Source of the DNA: Nitrosomonas sp. JL21
GTDB lineage: Bacteria; Pseudomonadota; Gammaproteobacteria; Burkholderiales; Nitrosomonadaceae
Direction: 5' to 3'
Length of the DNA stretch: 64,000 nucleotides
Assembly: GCF_009833095.1 (NCBI RefSeq)
Contig: NZ_QRCB01000030.1
Location: 1-64,000, forward strand
Below, one piece after another: positions 9,162 to 17,762 of the stretch. Each line of letters begins with the position of its first letter. Positions within the stretch are counted from its first letter, which is position 1. Below the pieces are notes generated by a model. The model was not told the DNA's origin and searched no databases. It worked only from the letters and a program-made list of their open reading frames with translations. The position numbers and the translations under genes were made by a program.

Positions 9162-10967
9162 TTAGCCAGCGTGTGGCACGTCCAGCAGATATAATTTATC
9201 GAGCTCCAGAAGCGTATCTTCAAGCGTGTGGGTCACGATCTTTGCGCCCACGGCCTGTAGTTTATCGGAATTATTTTTCATCATTTCGGGATCGTCTATG
9301 CCCAGTCTGCTGGCGACGATCATGACTTCCGGGAATCGCGCCCGGATGCGTTTGCACAGATAAATCGTATGCGCCAGACTGCCCGGGTAAACTGAAGCGA
9401 CCACGACGATGCCCGTCTTCAGCTGAACGATCTGGGCCAGGGTGTCCGTGGCTAATCCCAAGGAATTCATCTCATGCCAGTCGAAGTGATCATTCGATAT
9501 CGATTTTCCTAACATCGTGACGGCCAGCTCATCCGTCGCATCGCGGGCAGGAATGGCCAGAATCACTTTACGTTCGGCCAGCTCAAGTTGTTCGTCAGTT
9601 TTTTCGACTGAATTTTTGTCTTCGGCTTCAATGACATTTTTCAAATTATCGATGAATTCTTTTTGTTCATCGATATCCATCGTGCCTTTACGAAAATCGA
9701 TCCGGGCTTGCACTAATGCAGGGACAGCCAAATCATCAAGTACTTGCGGCAGGGTATGTTCGCTGTCTTCCAGCTCCTGCTCTATCAATCCGGTAGCCTC
9801 ATCGACATCGTCTGCCAATAAGCGTTGATAGAAACGCTGACCAAGCGAAAGTGCCGGCCGGTCACCGAGCAGGGTGTCGAGAAAACTCAGGTAGGGAACA
9901 TAGCGACCCAGTACCACGATGCAGACTGTCAAAGGGGAAGCCAGAATCAGTCCGATCGGCCCCCACAGCCAAGTCCAGAAGGCGACACAGACCAGCAAAG
10001 CCGCCTGAGATACGCCCATGCCACGGCCATACAGCAGGGGTTCAACAATCATATTGGTGATCAATTCCAATGCACAGAAAATCGCAATCACCTGGATTGC
10101 CAATGACCAGTCCGGTGAGATCAACAGGCTGAGCGTGATGGGCAGAATTGCTGTCAGCCAAGCGCCCAAATAAGGAATGTAGCGTAACAAGGCGCCGAAA
10201 AATCCCCATAATGCTGCGTAGGGGACGCCGATCAACCACAAACCGAGTCCGACAGTTACGCCATAGCCTAGATTAATCAGCAATTGCATCAGCAGATACC
10301 GGCTCACGCGTTCCCCGGCATCTTCAAATGCCCGGGTCGTGTGCACCAATTGCTCCACACCAATCAATGAAATGACGCGATCACGCAGATCTTCCCGATT
10401 CAGCAACATGAAACAGACGAGTACGATGATGAGACCGGCATTGGCCAGAGGCTCGAGCATCGGGCCGAAAACCGACCATAACTGCGACAGTTGGAACGGG
10501 CCGTCATTGATGACCCGTACGGGCTGAATCTCGATCTTTTCTTTCTCGGTGCTGGCAACCGGTAAAGTCTCTACCGAGTTATCCAGTTGCTCAGTGATGC
10601 GCTGGGTAATGACCTGTAATTTATCTAATAACCCATCCCGGTCGCGTTCATTGATCTGATGAAGTTTGGACAGGATATTGTCTTCGTATTGCGGATAAGC
10701 ATCTAACAAGCTTCCGATCTGATTGGTGACTCCCCACAAAGCGCCCCCAATGCTGCTCAACGCAAGAGACGAAGCCAGAACTACCGCAACCACTCGAGCG
10801 ATACCGTGCTGCTGCAGCCATGTTACTATGGGCGATAATAAGAAAGTGAGCAGAATGGAAAGCGCTACTGGGATTACGATGACTCTTGCCCAATAAAGAA
10901 AGCCCAGTACCAGCGCTAAAGCGATGAGCAACGATACGTTATTAGCGAGTTCAAGATTTTTTTTCAT
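9162..10967 (-). CDS. AI-2E family transporter with extra C-terminal domain
   Basis: The first 370 or so residues are a typical AI-2E/PerM-family permease: hydrophobic N-terminal pairs (SLLIALALVLGFLYWARV, ALSILLTFLLSPIV), a soluble loop, then a block of membrane helices including the glycine-rich PYAALWGFFGALLRYIPYLG. Members include YdiK/YhhQ-like permeases and the Na+/H+ antiporters of some bacteria; the substrate cannot be read from sequence. The normal family length is about 350-400 residues, but this protein has 601. The extension (about 370-600) is soluble: a charged helical linker, then an alpha/beta segment with alternating strands (KVILAIPARDATDELAV, GIVVVASVYPGS, EVMIVASRLG, GAKIVTH) that resembles a cobalamin-binding-type Rossmann fold without the DxHxxG signature. 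This may be a regulatory domain. No clear ribosome binding site precedes the ATG. Confidence 0.85.
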   Translation of the reverse strand: MKKNLELANNVSLLIALALVLGFLYWARVIVIPVALSILLTFLLSPIVTWLQQHGIARVVAVVLASSLALSSIGGALWGVTNQIGSLLDAYPQYEDNILSKLHQINERDRDGLLDKLQVITQRITEQLDNSVETLPVASTEKEKIEIQPVRVINDGPFQLSQLWSVFGPMLEPLANAGLIIVLVCFMLLNREDLRDRVISLIGVEQLVHTTRAFEDAGERVSRYLLMQLLINLGYGVTVGLGLWLIGVPYAALWGFFGALLRYIPYLGAWLTAILPITLSLLISPDWSLAIQVIAIFCALELITNMIVEPLLYGRGMGVSQAALLVCVAFWTWLWGPIGLILASPLTVCIVVLGRYVPYLSFLDTLLGDRPALSLGQRFYQRLLADDVDEATGLIEQELEDSEHTLPQVLDDLAVPALVQARIDFRKGTMDIDEQKEFIDNLKNVIEAEDKNSVEKTDEQLELAERKVILAIPARDATDELAVTMLGKSISNDHFDWHEMNSLGLATDTLAQIVQLKTGIVVVASVYPGSLAHTIYLCKRIRARFPEVMIVASRLGIDDPEMMKNNSDKLQAVGAKIVTHTLEDTLLELDKLYLLDVPHAG

Positions 10968-11046
10968 TGTTTTAAATTTGGAAAGATTGGTTTATTTTTA
11001 TATCCATATCCACAAACATCCCTGACACATCATCAGTACACGATTT

Positions 11047-12162
11047 ATGATCAATCCTTTCATTCTGGCCGCATTATTAGTGACGTATGGAACGAATGCT
11101 CTGGCCTTTGATATTAACCCCTTTAAAGAATACAACGGCGGCGCCGAACTAGTGCAAACTTTCGAGCAGCCTGCGCTGGAGATGATGGTGAGTTCGATCA
11201 TCCATCCCGTGCATGAAGAACTGACAGTAAAGACATTATTTTTGGTCAGAGATTCACACATGCCGGGCGCCGAGTTGATCGATGATGATTTGATCAAGAA
11301 AGTCATCAGAGGCGCGCGCTGGAATGACGATCCGCTTCATTTTTTGCCCGAATATCCCCGTCAATGGTTGATGAATTTCGAGCGCGCCAGTGAACTTGCC
11401 GAGCAAGGTGGAATCAATGAGAATTTTGATTTGTTCTACCGGAGTCATCATGCCGATCTGCAATTCCTGCATGCGATGGCTTCCACTGAAACGGAGTCGG
11501 CTCAGTTGACGCGTAATGCGATACTGAGCTGGATCGAATTGACTTATAAGGTGGCGTCAGGATATATCCCTGTTCAGACACCTTTCAGGAAACTGGGAAA
11601 TTTTCTGACGCCAAGAACGGCTCAGTTTGTGAAAAAATACTTTACCAAAAACGGCAGACGATTGAATTGGACGCCAGCCTATTTGTTTTCTCTCAAATGT
11701 ACGCGGGAAGTGATGCCCCCGTCCGCGGTGGGAGTGCTGGACTGCGCCGATACGCCGTGGTTGCCGCCCAAACAGGATGTGCAGAATATCGCGCTCGGCA
11801 GTTTGTTGCATGTGATTCAGGATTCTTTCTCTGACAGTCACGTGACCCGCCACCCGGATTATGAGGGTAATTACTCGTTGATTCACGGACGTTCCGCAGT
11901 CCAGGCGTTCAATGCCTACCAGAAGCAGAGCATACGGCTGCACCGTGGAGCGGATTCCTATCCGCGCGATTTCGATCAGCCATTGCAGCAGCAAGGATTC
12001 AATCTGGAGGAGGTTTCAGCAGAGATCATTTCTTATGCGTTATCCGATCGGAAAAGAGCAAGGCATCAGAACCGTCATGCGATCGTTACCGCGAAATTGA
12101 AAAAAGGCTTGTTCAGGCTTCTGGAACCCAATGCCGAAGCAGGCTCGGGTAAATATAAATAA
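11047..12162 (+). CDS. Exported zinc phospholipase C/nuclease-like protein
   Basis: The protein is 371 residues. An N-terminal hydrophobic segment ending in NALA-FD looks like a signal peptide, so it is probably periplasmic or secreted. The motif HVIQDSFSDSH in the second half has the H-x3-D-x5-H spacing of the zinc-dependent phospholipase C signature. RWNDDPLHF and HHADLQFLHAMAS earlier in the protein supply further His/Asp residues typical of the PLC/S1-P1 nuclease fold, where Trp, His and Asp bind a tri-zinc centre. The family assignment rests on motif spacing, not overall similarity, so the substrate (phospholipid or nucleic acid) is unknown. It diverges from the AI-2E-type permease across 79 bp and is followed by a membrane protein gene 64 bp downstream. 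There is no obvious ribosome binding site before the ATG. Confidence 0.6.
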   Translation: MINPFILAALLVTYGTNALAFDINPFKEYNGGAELVQTFEQPALEMMVSSIIHPVHEELTVKTLFLVRDSHMPGAELIDDDLIKKVIRGARWNDDPLHFLPEYPRQWLMNFERASELAEQGGINENFDLFYRSHHADLQFLHAMASTETESAQLTRNAILSWIELTYKVASGYIPVQTPFRKLGNFLTPRTAQFVKKYFTKNGRRLNWTPAYLFSLKCTREVMPPSAVGVLDCADTPWLPPKQDVQNIALGSLLHVIQDSFSDSHVTRHPDYEGNYSLIHGRSAVQAFNAYQKQSIRLHRGADSYPRDFDQPLQQQGFNLEEVSAEIISYALSDRKRARHQNRHAIVTAKLKKGLFRLLEPNAEAGSGKYK

Positions 12163-12226
12163 TTCAGATAACTCAGTAAAACTGAATTCGATCACCCACT
12201 ATGATATTTATTTTGAAAGGCGATGA

Positions 12227-12700
12227 ATGATGAAATGGTTTGCCATCGTAAGTGTATTGATTCTGCTGATCGTATCGGTGAGATTCAGGAAATTTGCGCT
12301 GTCCGTGACGATGCTGCTAGTGTTTTGTGGCTTGATGGTATGGGTTTATCAGGAATATGAAGCTCATCAAGTCAGAAATAGAATTCTGCCGCCGGAATTG
12401 AGGCTGGAAAATGTATCATTCGCGCCCTTGAACAACGATTATGAAATGACCGGCCGGATTTTCAATGGCTCCGAGAAACATCCACTGAATGGTCTGCAGT
12501 TAAAATTAAGCGTGAAGGAATGCAATGATCATGAAGAGCTCAACTGCATCATTTTTTACGAAACTGAAGAATATGTCTATATTATGGTTCCGCCTAGGCA
12601 AGCAAGAGATTTTAAAAAAGTTATCACCTTGTACTCCAACCAAGCTATCAAAGGCCGGCTGGTCTGGAACTATTCAATCGTGTACGCAGATTCACATTGA
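12227..12700 (+). CDS. Small membrane-anchored hypothetical protein
   Basis: A 157-residue protein with two closely spaced N-terminal hydrophobic segments (WFAIVSVLILLIVSV and LSVTMLLVFCGLMVWVY) followed by a soluble region of about 110 residues. The soluble part (LENVSFAPLNNDYEMTGRI onwards) looks beta-rich, as in small periplasmic domains that bind partner proteins. I do not recognise the family. A GAAAGG lies 6 nt before the first ATG. It sits between the zinc phospholipase-like gene and the DUF3616 gene on the same strand and could share their transcript. Confidence 0.65.
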   Translation: MMKWFAIVSVLILLIVSVRFRKFALSVTMLLVFCGLMVWVYQEYEAHQVRNRILPPELRLENVSFAPLNNDYEMTGRIFNGSEKHPLNGLQLKLSVKECNDHEELNCIIFYETEEYVYIMVPPRQARDFKKVITLYSNQAIKGRLVWNYSIVYADSH

Positions 12701-12752
12701 ATTCTACAGCCAAGCTCATCTTGAATATAAGCGCAATTCACAAATATCTGTC

Positions 12753-13748
12753 ATGAGAACATTCTTTTTTTTGCTGTTGGGGGCTACGTTATCGTTGTTC
12801 GTGACTACGATCAGTGCAGATACTGATTTCTCGCTGCTCGAGCATCGCGGCATGTGTGATGCCTCCGCAGCCGTAGCGGTTGGGCCGGAAGTGTTCGTTG
12901 TCGCCAACGATGAAGACAACATCATCCGAATCTACCGCAATAACCGATCGGGCGAAGCATTGCATTCTTTCGATCTCAGTGCTTACTTGCATACGGATCC
13001 TAAGCACCCGGAAGCTGATATTGAAGGCGCGGCGTTGATTGGTAATCGCATTTATTGGATTACTTCGCATGGCGCTAACAAAGATGGCAAACAACGGCCC
13101 AATCGTCACCGTTTTTTTGCAACGGATATCAAAGTGAGCGGGACTTCCGTCGATTTGAAGCCCGTTGGCAAGCCCTTCCAGGGCTTGATCAAGGCCTTCA
13201 AGGATTTCGATGAATTGAATGAATATCAATTGGATAAAGCTGCTCGACATGCTCCGGAATCGGAACACGGATTGAACATCGAAGGATTGACGCAAACCCC
13301 GGACGGGGATTTGTTGATTGGGTTTCGAAATCCCATACCAGGCGGTAAAGCACTATTGGTTCCCCTGAAAAATCCCGATGAGGTTCTCATCAAAGGTAAA
13401 TCACCAAAGTTTGGCAAACCGCTGCTTTTATCATTGAATGGACGGGGCATCCGGAGCATCGACTACTCTGTCTCCCGCAAAGCCTATTTCATCGTGGCAG
13501 GTCCCTACGATGACGATGGCACTTTCCAGCTTTATCAGTGGTCGGGGAACCCGATTGAGCCACCGGAATCATTGAACATTGATTTTCACGATTTGCATCC
13601 TGAAGCGCTTATGATCATGCCAGGCGTCACATCGAAGATTCATATTCTGAGCGATGATGGCTCAAAAAAAATCGCCGGCAAGCATTGCAAAGGTCTAACG
13701 CGCGTGCAGGACAAGAGTTTTCGCAGTCTCTGGATTGAAGCGAGATAA
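12753..13748 (+). CDS. DUF3616 exported beta-propeller-like protein
   Basis: A 331-residue protein starting MRTFFFLLLGATLSLFV, a clear signal peptide cut near ISA-DTD. The frame is open further upstream to 12525, but that overlaps the preceding gene in another frame and contains no signal sequence, so the ATG at 12753 is chosen. The body carries the DUF3616 hallmarks DIEGAALIGNRIYWITSHG and a following K-x-RPNRHR-F stretch. Such proteins are predicted to fold as repeated blades related to phytase or SdiA-regulated propellers. Predicted periplasmic. The function is unknown; sugar-phosphate or phosphoester chemistry would be speculation. Third gene of a possible same-strand set from 11047. Confidence 0.75.
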   Translation: MRTFFFLLLGATLSLFVTTISADTDFSLLEHRGMCDASAAVAVGPEVFVVANDEDNIIRIYRNNRSGEALHSFDLSAYLHTDPKHPEADIEGAALIGNRIYWITSHGANKDGKQRPNRHRFFATDIKVSGTSVDLKPVGKPFQGLIKAFKDFDELNEYQLDKAARHAPESEHGLNIEGLTQTPDGDLLIGFRNPIPGGKALLVPLKNPDEVLIKGKSPKFGKPLLLSLNGRGIRSIDYSVSRKAYFIVAGPYDDDGTFQLYQWSGNPIEPPESLNIDFHDLHPEALMIMPGVTSKIHILSDDGSKKIAGKHCKGLTRVQDKSFRSLWIEAR

Positions 13749-13893
13749 GTTATTTTGCCGAGAATTCTTTCCAGTGCGACCGCCGCGCCTGATTCCGTAC
13801 AAATATTATGAATAGGAGATTGTGACAGGTTTCTGGTGAAGTTCGTTTAAAAGTATTGAACAGGCAGGAATAAGATACTTGCAGGAATCCGCT

Positions 13894-15144
13894 ATGGCTC
13901 AAAGAACAGGCAGCGCTAATTTACCTCTGCATTATGGCCATGTTCCGCAATGGCTGGCCGATCGCATGACGCGGCTTGGGGTGGTTATGACTGAGGCGAT
14001 CATTCATCATTACGGCCGCGATGAGGTGTTGCGGCGTTTTGCTCATCCTTTCTGGTTCCAATCTTTTGGCGCGGTCATGGGAATGGATTGGCATTCCTCA
14101 GGCATGACCACCAGTGTGATAGGTGCACTGAAGCGAGGGTTGGCGCCACGGGCGCGTGAATTGGGCATTCATGTTTGCGGAGGCCGGGGAAAATACTCCC
14201 GTCAAACACCACTGGAACTGGCCGCAATCGGACAGCGGGTCGGCCTGGATGGCGAGCAACTGGCGCAATCCAGCAGGTTGGTCGCTAAAGTGGACAGTGC
14301 AGCCATTCAAGACGGCTATGCCCTTTATCTGCATAGCTTCATTGTGACTGACGAGGGTAAATGGGCAGTCATTCAGCAGGGAATGAATGAAGTCACCAAG
14401 CAGGCCAGGCGCTACCATTGGCTTTCGGAAGATCTCAAAAGTTTTGTTGAAGCACCGCACACGGCAATCGAAGGACAGGCCCAGGGCAACATCATCAATC
14501 TCACCGATCATCGCGCTGAGAAATCCCGCAGCGGTCAAGTAGAACTTCTGCAATCCATGAGTCCTGAACGAATTGTCAATGAAATCATTCTTTTGAAACC
14601 ACAATTGGTAAGGGCGACACGTCAGCAACAGCTTGCGCTGCCTCATCTGTGCATGCCCGATCATCATGAGGTTCGCAGTGCCGACATTTCTACCAAACGA
14701 TTGCAGGCCACATTGATGGCTGCGGCGGAGCGTGGGCCGAAGGATTTTTCTGAATTGTTGTTAATACCCGGAATAGGGGCGAGAACTGTCCAGGCTTTGG
14801 CAATGGTGGCTGAAATATTGCACGGTGCTCCATATCGTTTTTCCGATCCGGCGCGATTCTCGTTGGCGCATGGTGGCAAGGATCGTCATCCTTTTCCCGT
14901 TCCGGTGCGGGTGTATGATGAAACGATCGGTGTATTGAAGTCGGCTCTTCTGAAAGCCAAGCTCGGACGCGAAGAAGAGTTGAACGCGATTCGCCGGCTT
15001 GATGAGCAGGTGCGCCGGCTGGAGAAGCATGTTCTTTCAGGGCCTTCGATCGATGAATTCATCCAGCATGAAAATGCTGTTTCGCGACAGTATGGCGGGC
15101 GAAGTGTAGGCAGTGCTGCACGCCCGGCCAGAACCGACGACTGA
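13894..15144 (+). CDS. DUF763 protein with helix-hairpin-helix motif
   Basis: A 416-residue cytosolic protein that matches the DUF763 family along its length: N-terminal GSANLPLHYGHVPQWLADRM, then FAHPFWFQSFGAVMGMDWHS and CGGRGKYSRQTP. A segment in the last third (LLLIPGIGARTVQALA) is a helix-hairpin-helix DNA-contact motif, and it is followed by GGKDRHPFPVPVRVYDETI, a conserved DUF763 block. The C-terminus is a charged helical tail. The family is uncharacterised; DNA binding is inferred from the HhH motif. Start chosen at ATG 13894, with AGGA 7 nt upstream; a TTG at 13879 is also open. It stands alone. Confidence 0.85.
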   Translation: MAQRTGSANLPLHYGHVPQWLADRMTRLGVVMTEAIIHHYGRDEVLRRFAHPFWFQSFGAVMGMDWHSSGMTTSVIGALKRGLAPRARELGIHVCGGRGKYSRQTPLELAAIGQRVGLDGEQLAQSSRLVAKVDSAAIQDGYALYLHSFIVTDEGKWAVIQQGMNEVTKQARRYHWLSEDLKSFVEAPHTAIEGQAQGNIINLTDHRAEKSRSGQVELLQSMSPERIVNEIILLKPQLVRATRQQQLALPHLCMPDHHEVRSADISTKRLQATLMAAAERGPKDFSELLLIPGIGARTVQALAMVAEILHGAPYRFSDPARFSLAHGGKDRHPFPVPVRVYDETIGVLKSALLKAKLGREEELNAIRRLDEQVRRLEKHVLSGPSIDEFIQHENAVSRQYGGRSVGSAARPARTDD

Positions 15145-15214
15145 CAGGGAGCAGTCGCTGATCATAATGGATTGGTGAGTTACCGAGCAGATGGGTAATT
15201 AAAATTTTGGCTGA

Positions 15215-15690
15215 ATGACATTTCATGTGGCTCATTCCCAAGAGGCGAAAAATTCCCATGCATTGTTTTTATTGACTGTATCTCGCCTTCTTCATCCGCA
15301 TAACTTTCAGATTCTGTCTGGGCAATTAATCGCCCCCAATCTTCCGGATATGGCTGAGAAGGCGCTCATGAAAAGCAAAATGAATAGTTATGGCAAAACC
15401 TGGCGTGTTTGGAATTTTGCTCCGTTTGGCAAACCTGGGAATCAATTACCGTTGGGTGAATCAGACTGGAATGGTCGTTCGATCGGGAAAGTGAAGAATT
15501 ACCGGGACTTGTCCAGCAGCGAGATCAACGATTCAATGTAAGTAACGCTGCTAAGAAAGATGATCGAGTTGATTTAGTGCCACTTGCCCATCCACAATCT
15601 GGCGTGGATGCCCTGAAGGATAAATTTCCTCATCTCACTGCGCCAACTGTGCCGTTTGCGGGAGTGGAAGATGAGAACCTTCGCGAATGA
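15215..15690 (+). pseudogene. DUF1264 gene remnant, truncated and frameshifted
   Basis: Two reading frames together match the C-terminal half of DUF1264 proteins. The first frame gives LLHPHNFQILSGQLIAPNLP and then NSYGKTWRVW and LPLGE. Near 15461 the match jumps frame and continues as RLEWSFDRESEELPGLVQQR, then DLVPLAHPQSGVDALKDKFP, ending at TGA 15688..15690. A one-base loss near 15461 explains the break. The first 100 or so residues of the family, including its His/Cys-rich part, are missing because the preceding gene ends only 70 bp upstream. The gene therefore looks dead unless both defects are assembly errors. DUF1264 proteins are uncharacterised, related to plant oil body-associated proteins. 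Confidence 0.75.
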
Positions 15691-15817
15691 GTATTGATGC
15701 TGGGGAAAAGAAATCAGTAGAAAAACGGACAGTCTTACTATCTGTCAGTCTTTTCAGACAGTGGCACTGGGTATTGCAATCTCAACTATAGTGAGAGGTT
15801 ATTTCCGGATTTATTGC

Positions 15818-16474
15818 TTAAACGACGACGAAGTCGAATACGGAAAGGGCTGGCGCACCGGTTAAGTTGGCAATGACTACGGCTGCGCCTGCTCCGTTGC
15901 CATCTTGGTCGTAGGAAACATCTCCGGAAGCGGTATCATAGAGCACAAAGTCATTTGCATCCGCAGCGGCTACATCCGCACCTTTGACAAAGTTTTCAGG
16001 ATCCAGAACGCCGACGTCCAAGTTTGAAAAAATTGTGTCATCCAGCCAGATGGTGTCATCCGCTGTCACATAGCCATTGATTTTGTCAGCATTGACGGGA
16101 GCGGCGGCGGTGTCAAATAAGTATTTATCCTTCCCTGCGGCACCAAATAAGGTATCTCTACCGATTCCGCCGTTGAGGATATCATCCCCTACATTGCCAT
16201 TGAGGTTGTCATTGCCGGCACCGCCTAAGAGTTTGTCATGGCCATCTCCGCCGGATAATACATCATCGCCGGCATTGCCGGAGATCAGATCATTGCCGAG
16301 ACCTCCCAGCGCGTTATCGTTGCCGCCTTGACCATTGATGACGTCGTCCCCTGCTAAGCCATTGATGGTATCAGCATTGGCAGTTCCATTCAGAATGGCA
16401 AATAATTGAAAATCAACTCCATTGTATTGCTGAGAGTTGTTGTCATTAAATCGCGTTCCATTGATAATCGCCAT
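15818..16474 (-). CDS. Small RTX calcium-binding protein, likely type I secreted
   Basis: A 218-residue acidic protein without a signal peptide. Residues of about 35-110 are consecutive RTX nonapeptides of the GGxGxDxLx type (GGDGHDKLLGGAGNDNL, GGIGRDTLFGAAGKDKY), which bind calcium and fold as a beta-roll outside the cell. The remainder (about 115-218) has the layout of the C-terminal domain found on many RTX proteins, and it ends in FDFVVV, the acidic-then-hydrophobic tail typical of type I secretion signals. No type I transporter genes are in the window. AAGGAA lies about 9 nt before the ATG. Divergent from the gene at 16777, with a palindrome between them. Surface or matrix role is an inference. 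Confidence 0.82.
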   Translation of the reverse strand: MAIINGTRFNDNNSQQYNGVDFQLFAILNGTANADTINGLAGDDVINGQGGNDNALGGLGNDLISGNAGDDVLSGGDGHDKLLGGAGNDNLNGNVGDDILNGGIGRDTLFGAAGKDKYLFDTAAAPVNADKINGYVTADDTIWLDDTIFSNLDVGVLDPENFVKGADVAAADANDFVLYDTASGDVSYDQDGNGAGAAVVIANLTGAPALSVFDFVVV

Positions 16475-16776
16475 AATTAATATTTCCTTATGTTGAATGT
16501 TATAAAAATTACTTCAGGCCATAAAAAGAGGACTCATCAATTGCTTCCTGATGTGTTCTTTTTATGTATTTGAATATTAAGGGTGAAAAAAATAGGCGTA
16601 TGTGCGCTGGCGCACATTGAGGGAAATTTTTCCACTTTTTAGGTTATCTGGGTACTCTGCCGTACAGACAATACTGTTTTTTTTTAGGAGCCTATAAGCT
16701 ATTTTAAAATACTAGAAATTATTTTTTCTCATTCAAAGAAATTGGAAAATCCCAATCAACATTCGAGAACATCAAG
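16475..16776. other. Divergent intergenic region of the RTX gene
   Basis: About 300 AT-rich bases separate two divergent genes. They contain an 18-bp palindrome (16600..16617) and a run of T near 16675..16685. Promoters for both directions are expected here, but I cannot place them with certainty. Confidence 0.35.
16600..16617. promoter_or_regulatory. 18-bp palindrome, possible operator
   Basis: ATGTGCGC, a 2-base TG spacer and GCGCACAT form a perfect inverted repeat in an otherwise AT-rich intergenic region, about 125 bp upstream of the RTX gene and 160 bp upstream of the divergent gene. The form fits a dimeric regulator site; the regulator is unknown. Confidence 0.35.
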
Positions 16777-17082
16777 ATGAATATCAGCAAGCAGATCATA
16801 GTGTCAGTATGGGTTATCGCATCAATGGGTTTCTCCGTAAGTATTTTTTCAGCGGATGGTCCGCCTGCCTTGACTGGAGAGATAGCGGACAAGTTGCTGG
16901 ATAGAGCTGATCAAGTGAAAAAAGGCGATATGGATGCACGTCGCATATCCGAAGAGCTTGGAAAACCGAATCCCGGTGACCTCGAGGAACACGTGCCTGA
17001 TGACGTCAACAACTCCATTGATGAAAGTGTCGAGGAAAAAGAACCTGAAGCAGATCCGGCGTTAAAGACGACTCCGGAATAG
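16777..17082 (+). CDS. Small exported acidic protein, unknown
   Basis: A 101-residue protein with a signal peptide (IIVSVWVIASMGFSVSIFSA-DG) and a mature part rich in Asp, Glu and Pro (for example DLEEHVPDDVNN, EEKEPEADPAL). No recognised domain; the mature chain looks helical then disordered. Predicted periplasmic. The next gene begins 45 bp downstream on the same strand. Confidence 0.6.
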   Translation: MNISKQIIVSVWVIASMGFSVSIFSADGPPALTGEIADKLLDRADQVKKGDMDARRISEELGKPNPGDLEEHVPDDVNNSIDESVEEKEPEADPALKTTPE

Positions 17083-17127
17083 CTGTAAGCAAATTGACCT
17101 TCAACAGATGAGGAAGGGGCGATAGAC

Positions 17128-17628
17128 ATGAATCTTTATGATAGAGATCGAATCAATAGACCAGAAGTATCCAAAGCCACTGATAAACTGAGCCGCTTGG
17201 CATGGTTGATGGATAGTTCCTTCCGTATTCCCGGTACCCAACTCAGAATCGGATGGGATGGCCTGATTGGTTTTATCCCTGGAATAGGTGATGCGCTTGG
17301 GGCACTCATTTCGAGTCATATTCTGACGCAAGCAGCGCACATGGGTGCACCCAAGTCGGTACTTCTAAAAATGGGCTTTAATATTGCTGCCGATGCACTT
17401 TTGGGTATCATTCCTGTAGTGGGAGATGTGTCCGATTTCGTATGGAAAGCCAATCAACGAAATGTCGAATTACTAAAAGATTATCTGGAACAGCCAGAAC
17501 GAACAGTGGCGCATAGTCGTTTCTTTATCGGAACGCTCGGGGTATTGGTTTTCGGCGTGTTACTGTTTTTTGGTATGATAGCTTTCCTGTTGATGCGCTG
17601 GCTATGGTTGTCGGTTCAGGGAAGCTAG
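17128..17628 (+). CDS. DUF4112 membrane protein
   Basis: A 166-residue protein matching DUF4112. It has the family's N-terminal block (LAWLMDSSFRIPGT), the GWDGLIGFIPGIGDALGAL motif, a related LGIIPVVGDVSDFVWKAN repeat, and two C-terminal hydrophobic helices (IGTLGVLVFGVLLFFGMIA). Inner-membrane protein, function unknown. A GAGGAAGGGG purine tract precedes the ATG. It may be cotranscribed with the small exported protein at 16777. Confidence 0.8.
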   Translation: MNLYDRDRINRPEVSKATDKLSRLAWLMDSSFRIPGTQLRIGWDGLIGFIPGIGDALGALISSHILTQAAHMGAPKSVLLKMGFNIAADALLGIIPVVGDVSDFVWKANQRNVELLKDYLEQPERTVAHSRFFIGTLGVLVFGVLLFFGMIAFLLMRWLWLSVQGS

Positions 17629-17762
17629 GAGAACTGCAGAAAGTACGGGCGACCTTCAAGTAAAGGCAATGCCGGGAATAATTCAGTAATTTCCTCGTTG
17701 CCTTATGAGCATCAATTAAATCAAACATTGTCTATTTTCGCCGTGCCAAGGGGAGCATGTTG

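Noticed and set aside
12161-12188. AATTCAG/CTGAATT inverted repeat after the zinc phospholipase-like gene
   Set aside because: Only 7 bp with a 14-base loop and no T tract; not convincing as a terminator.
12525-12752. Upstream extension of the DUF3616 frame
   Set aside because: It overlaps the preceding gene in another frame and would bury a clear signal peptide.
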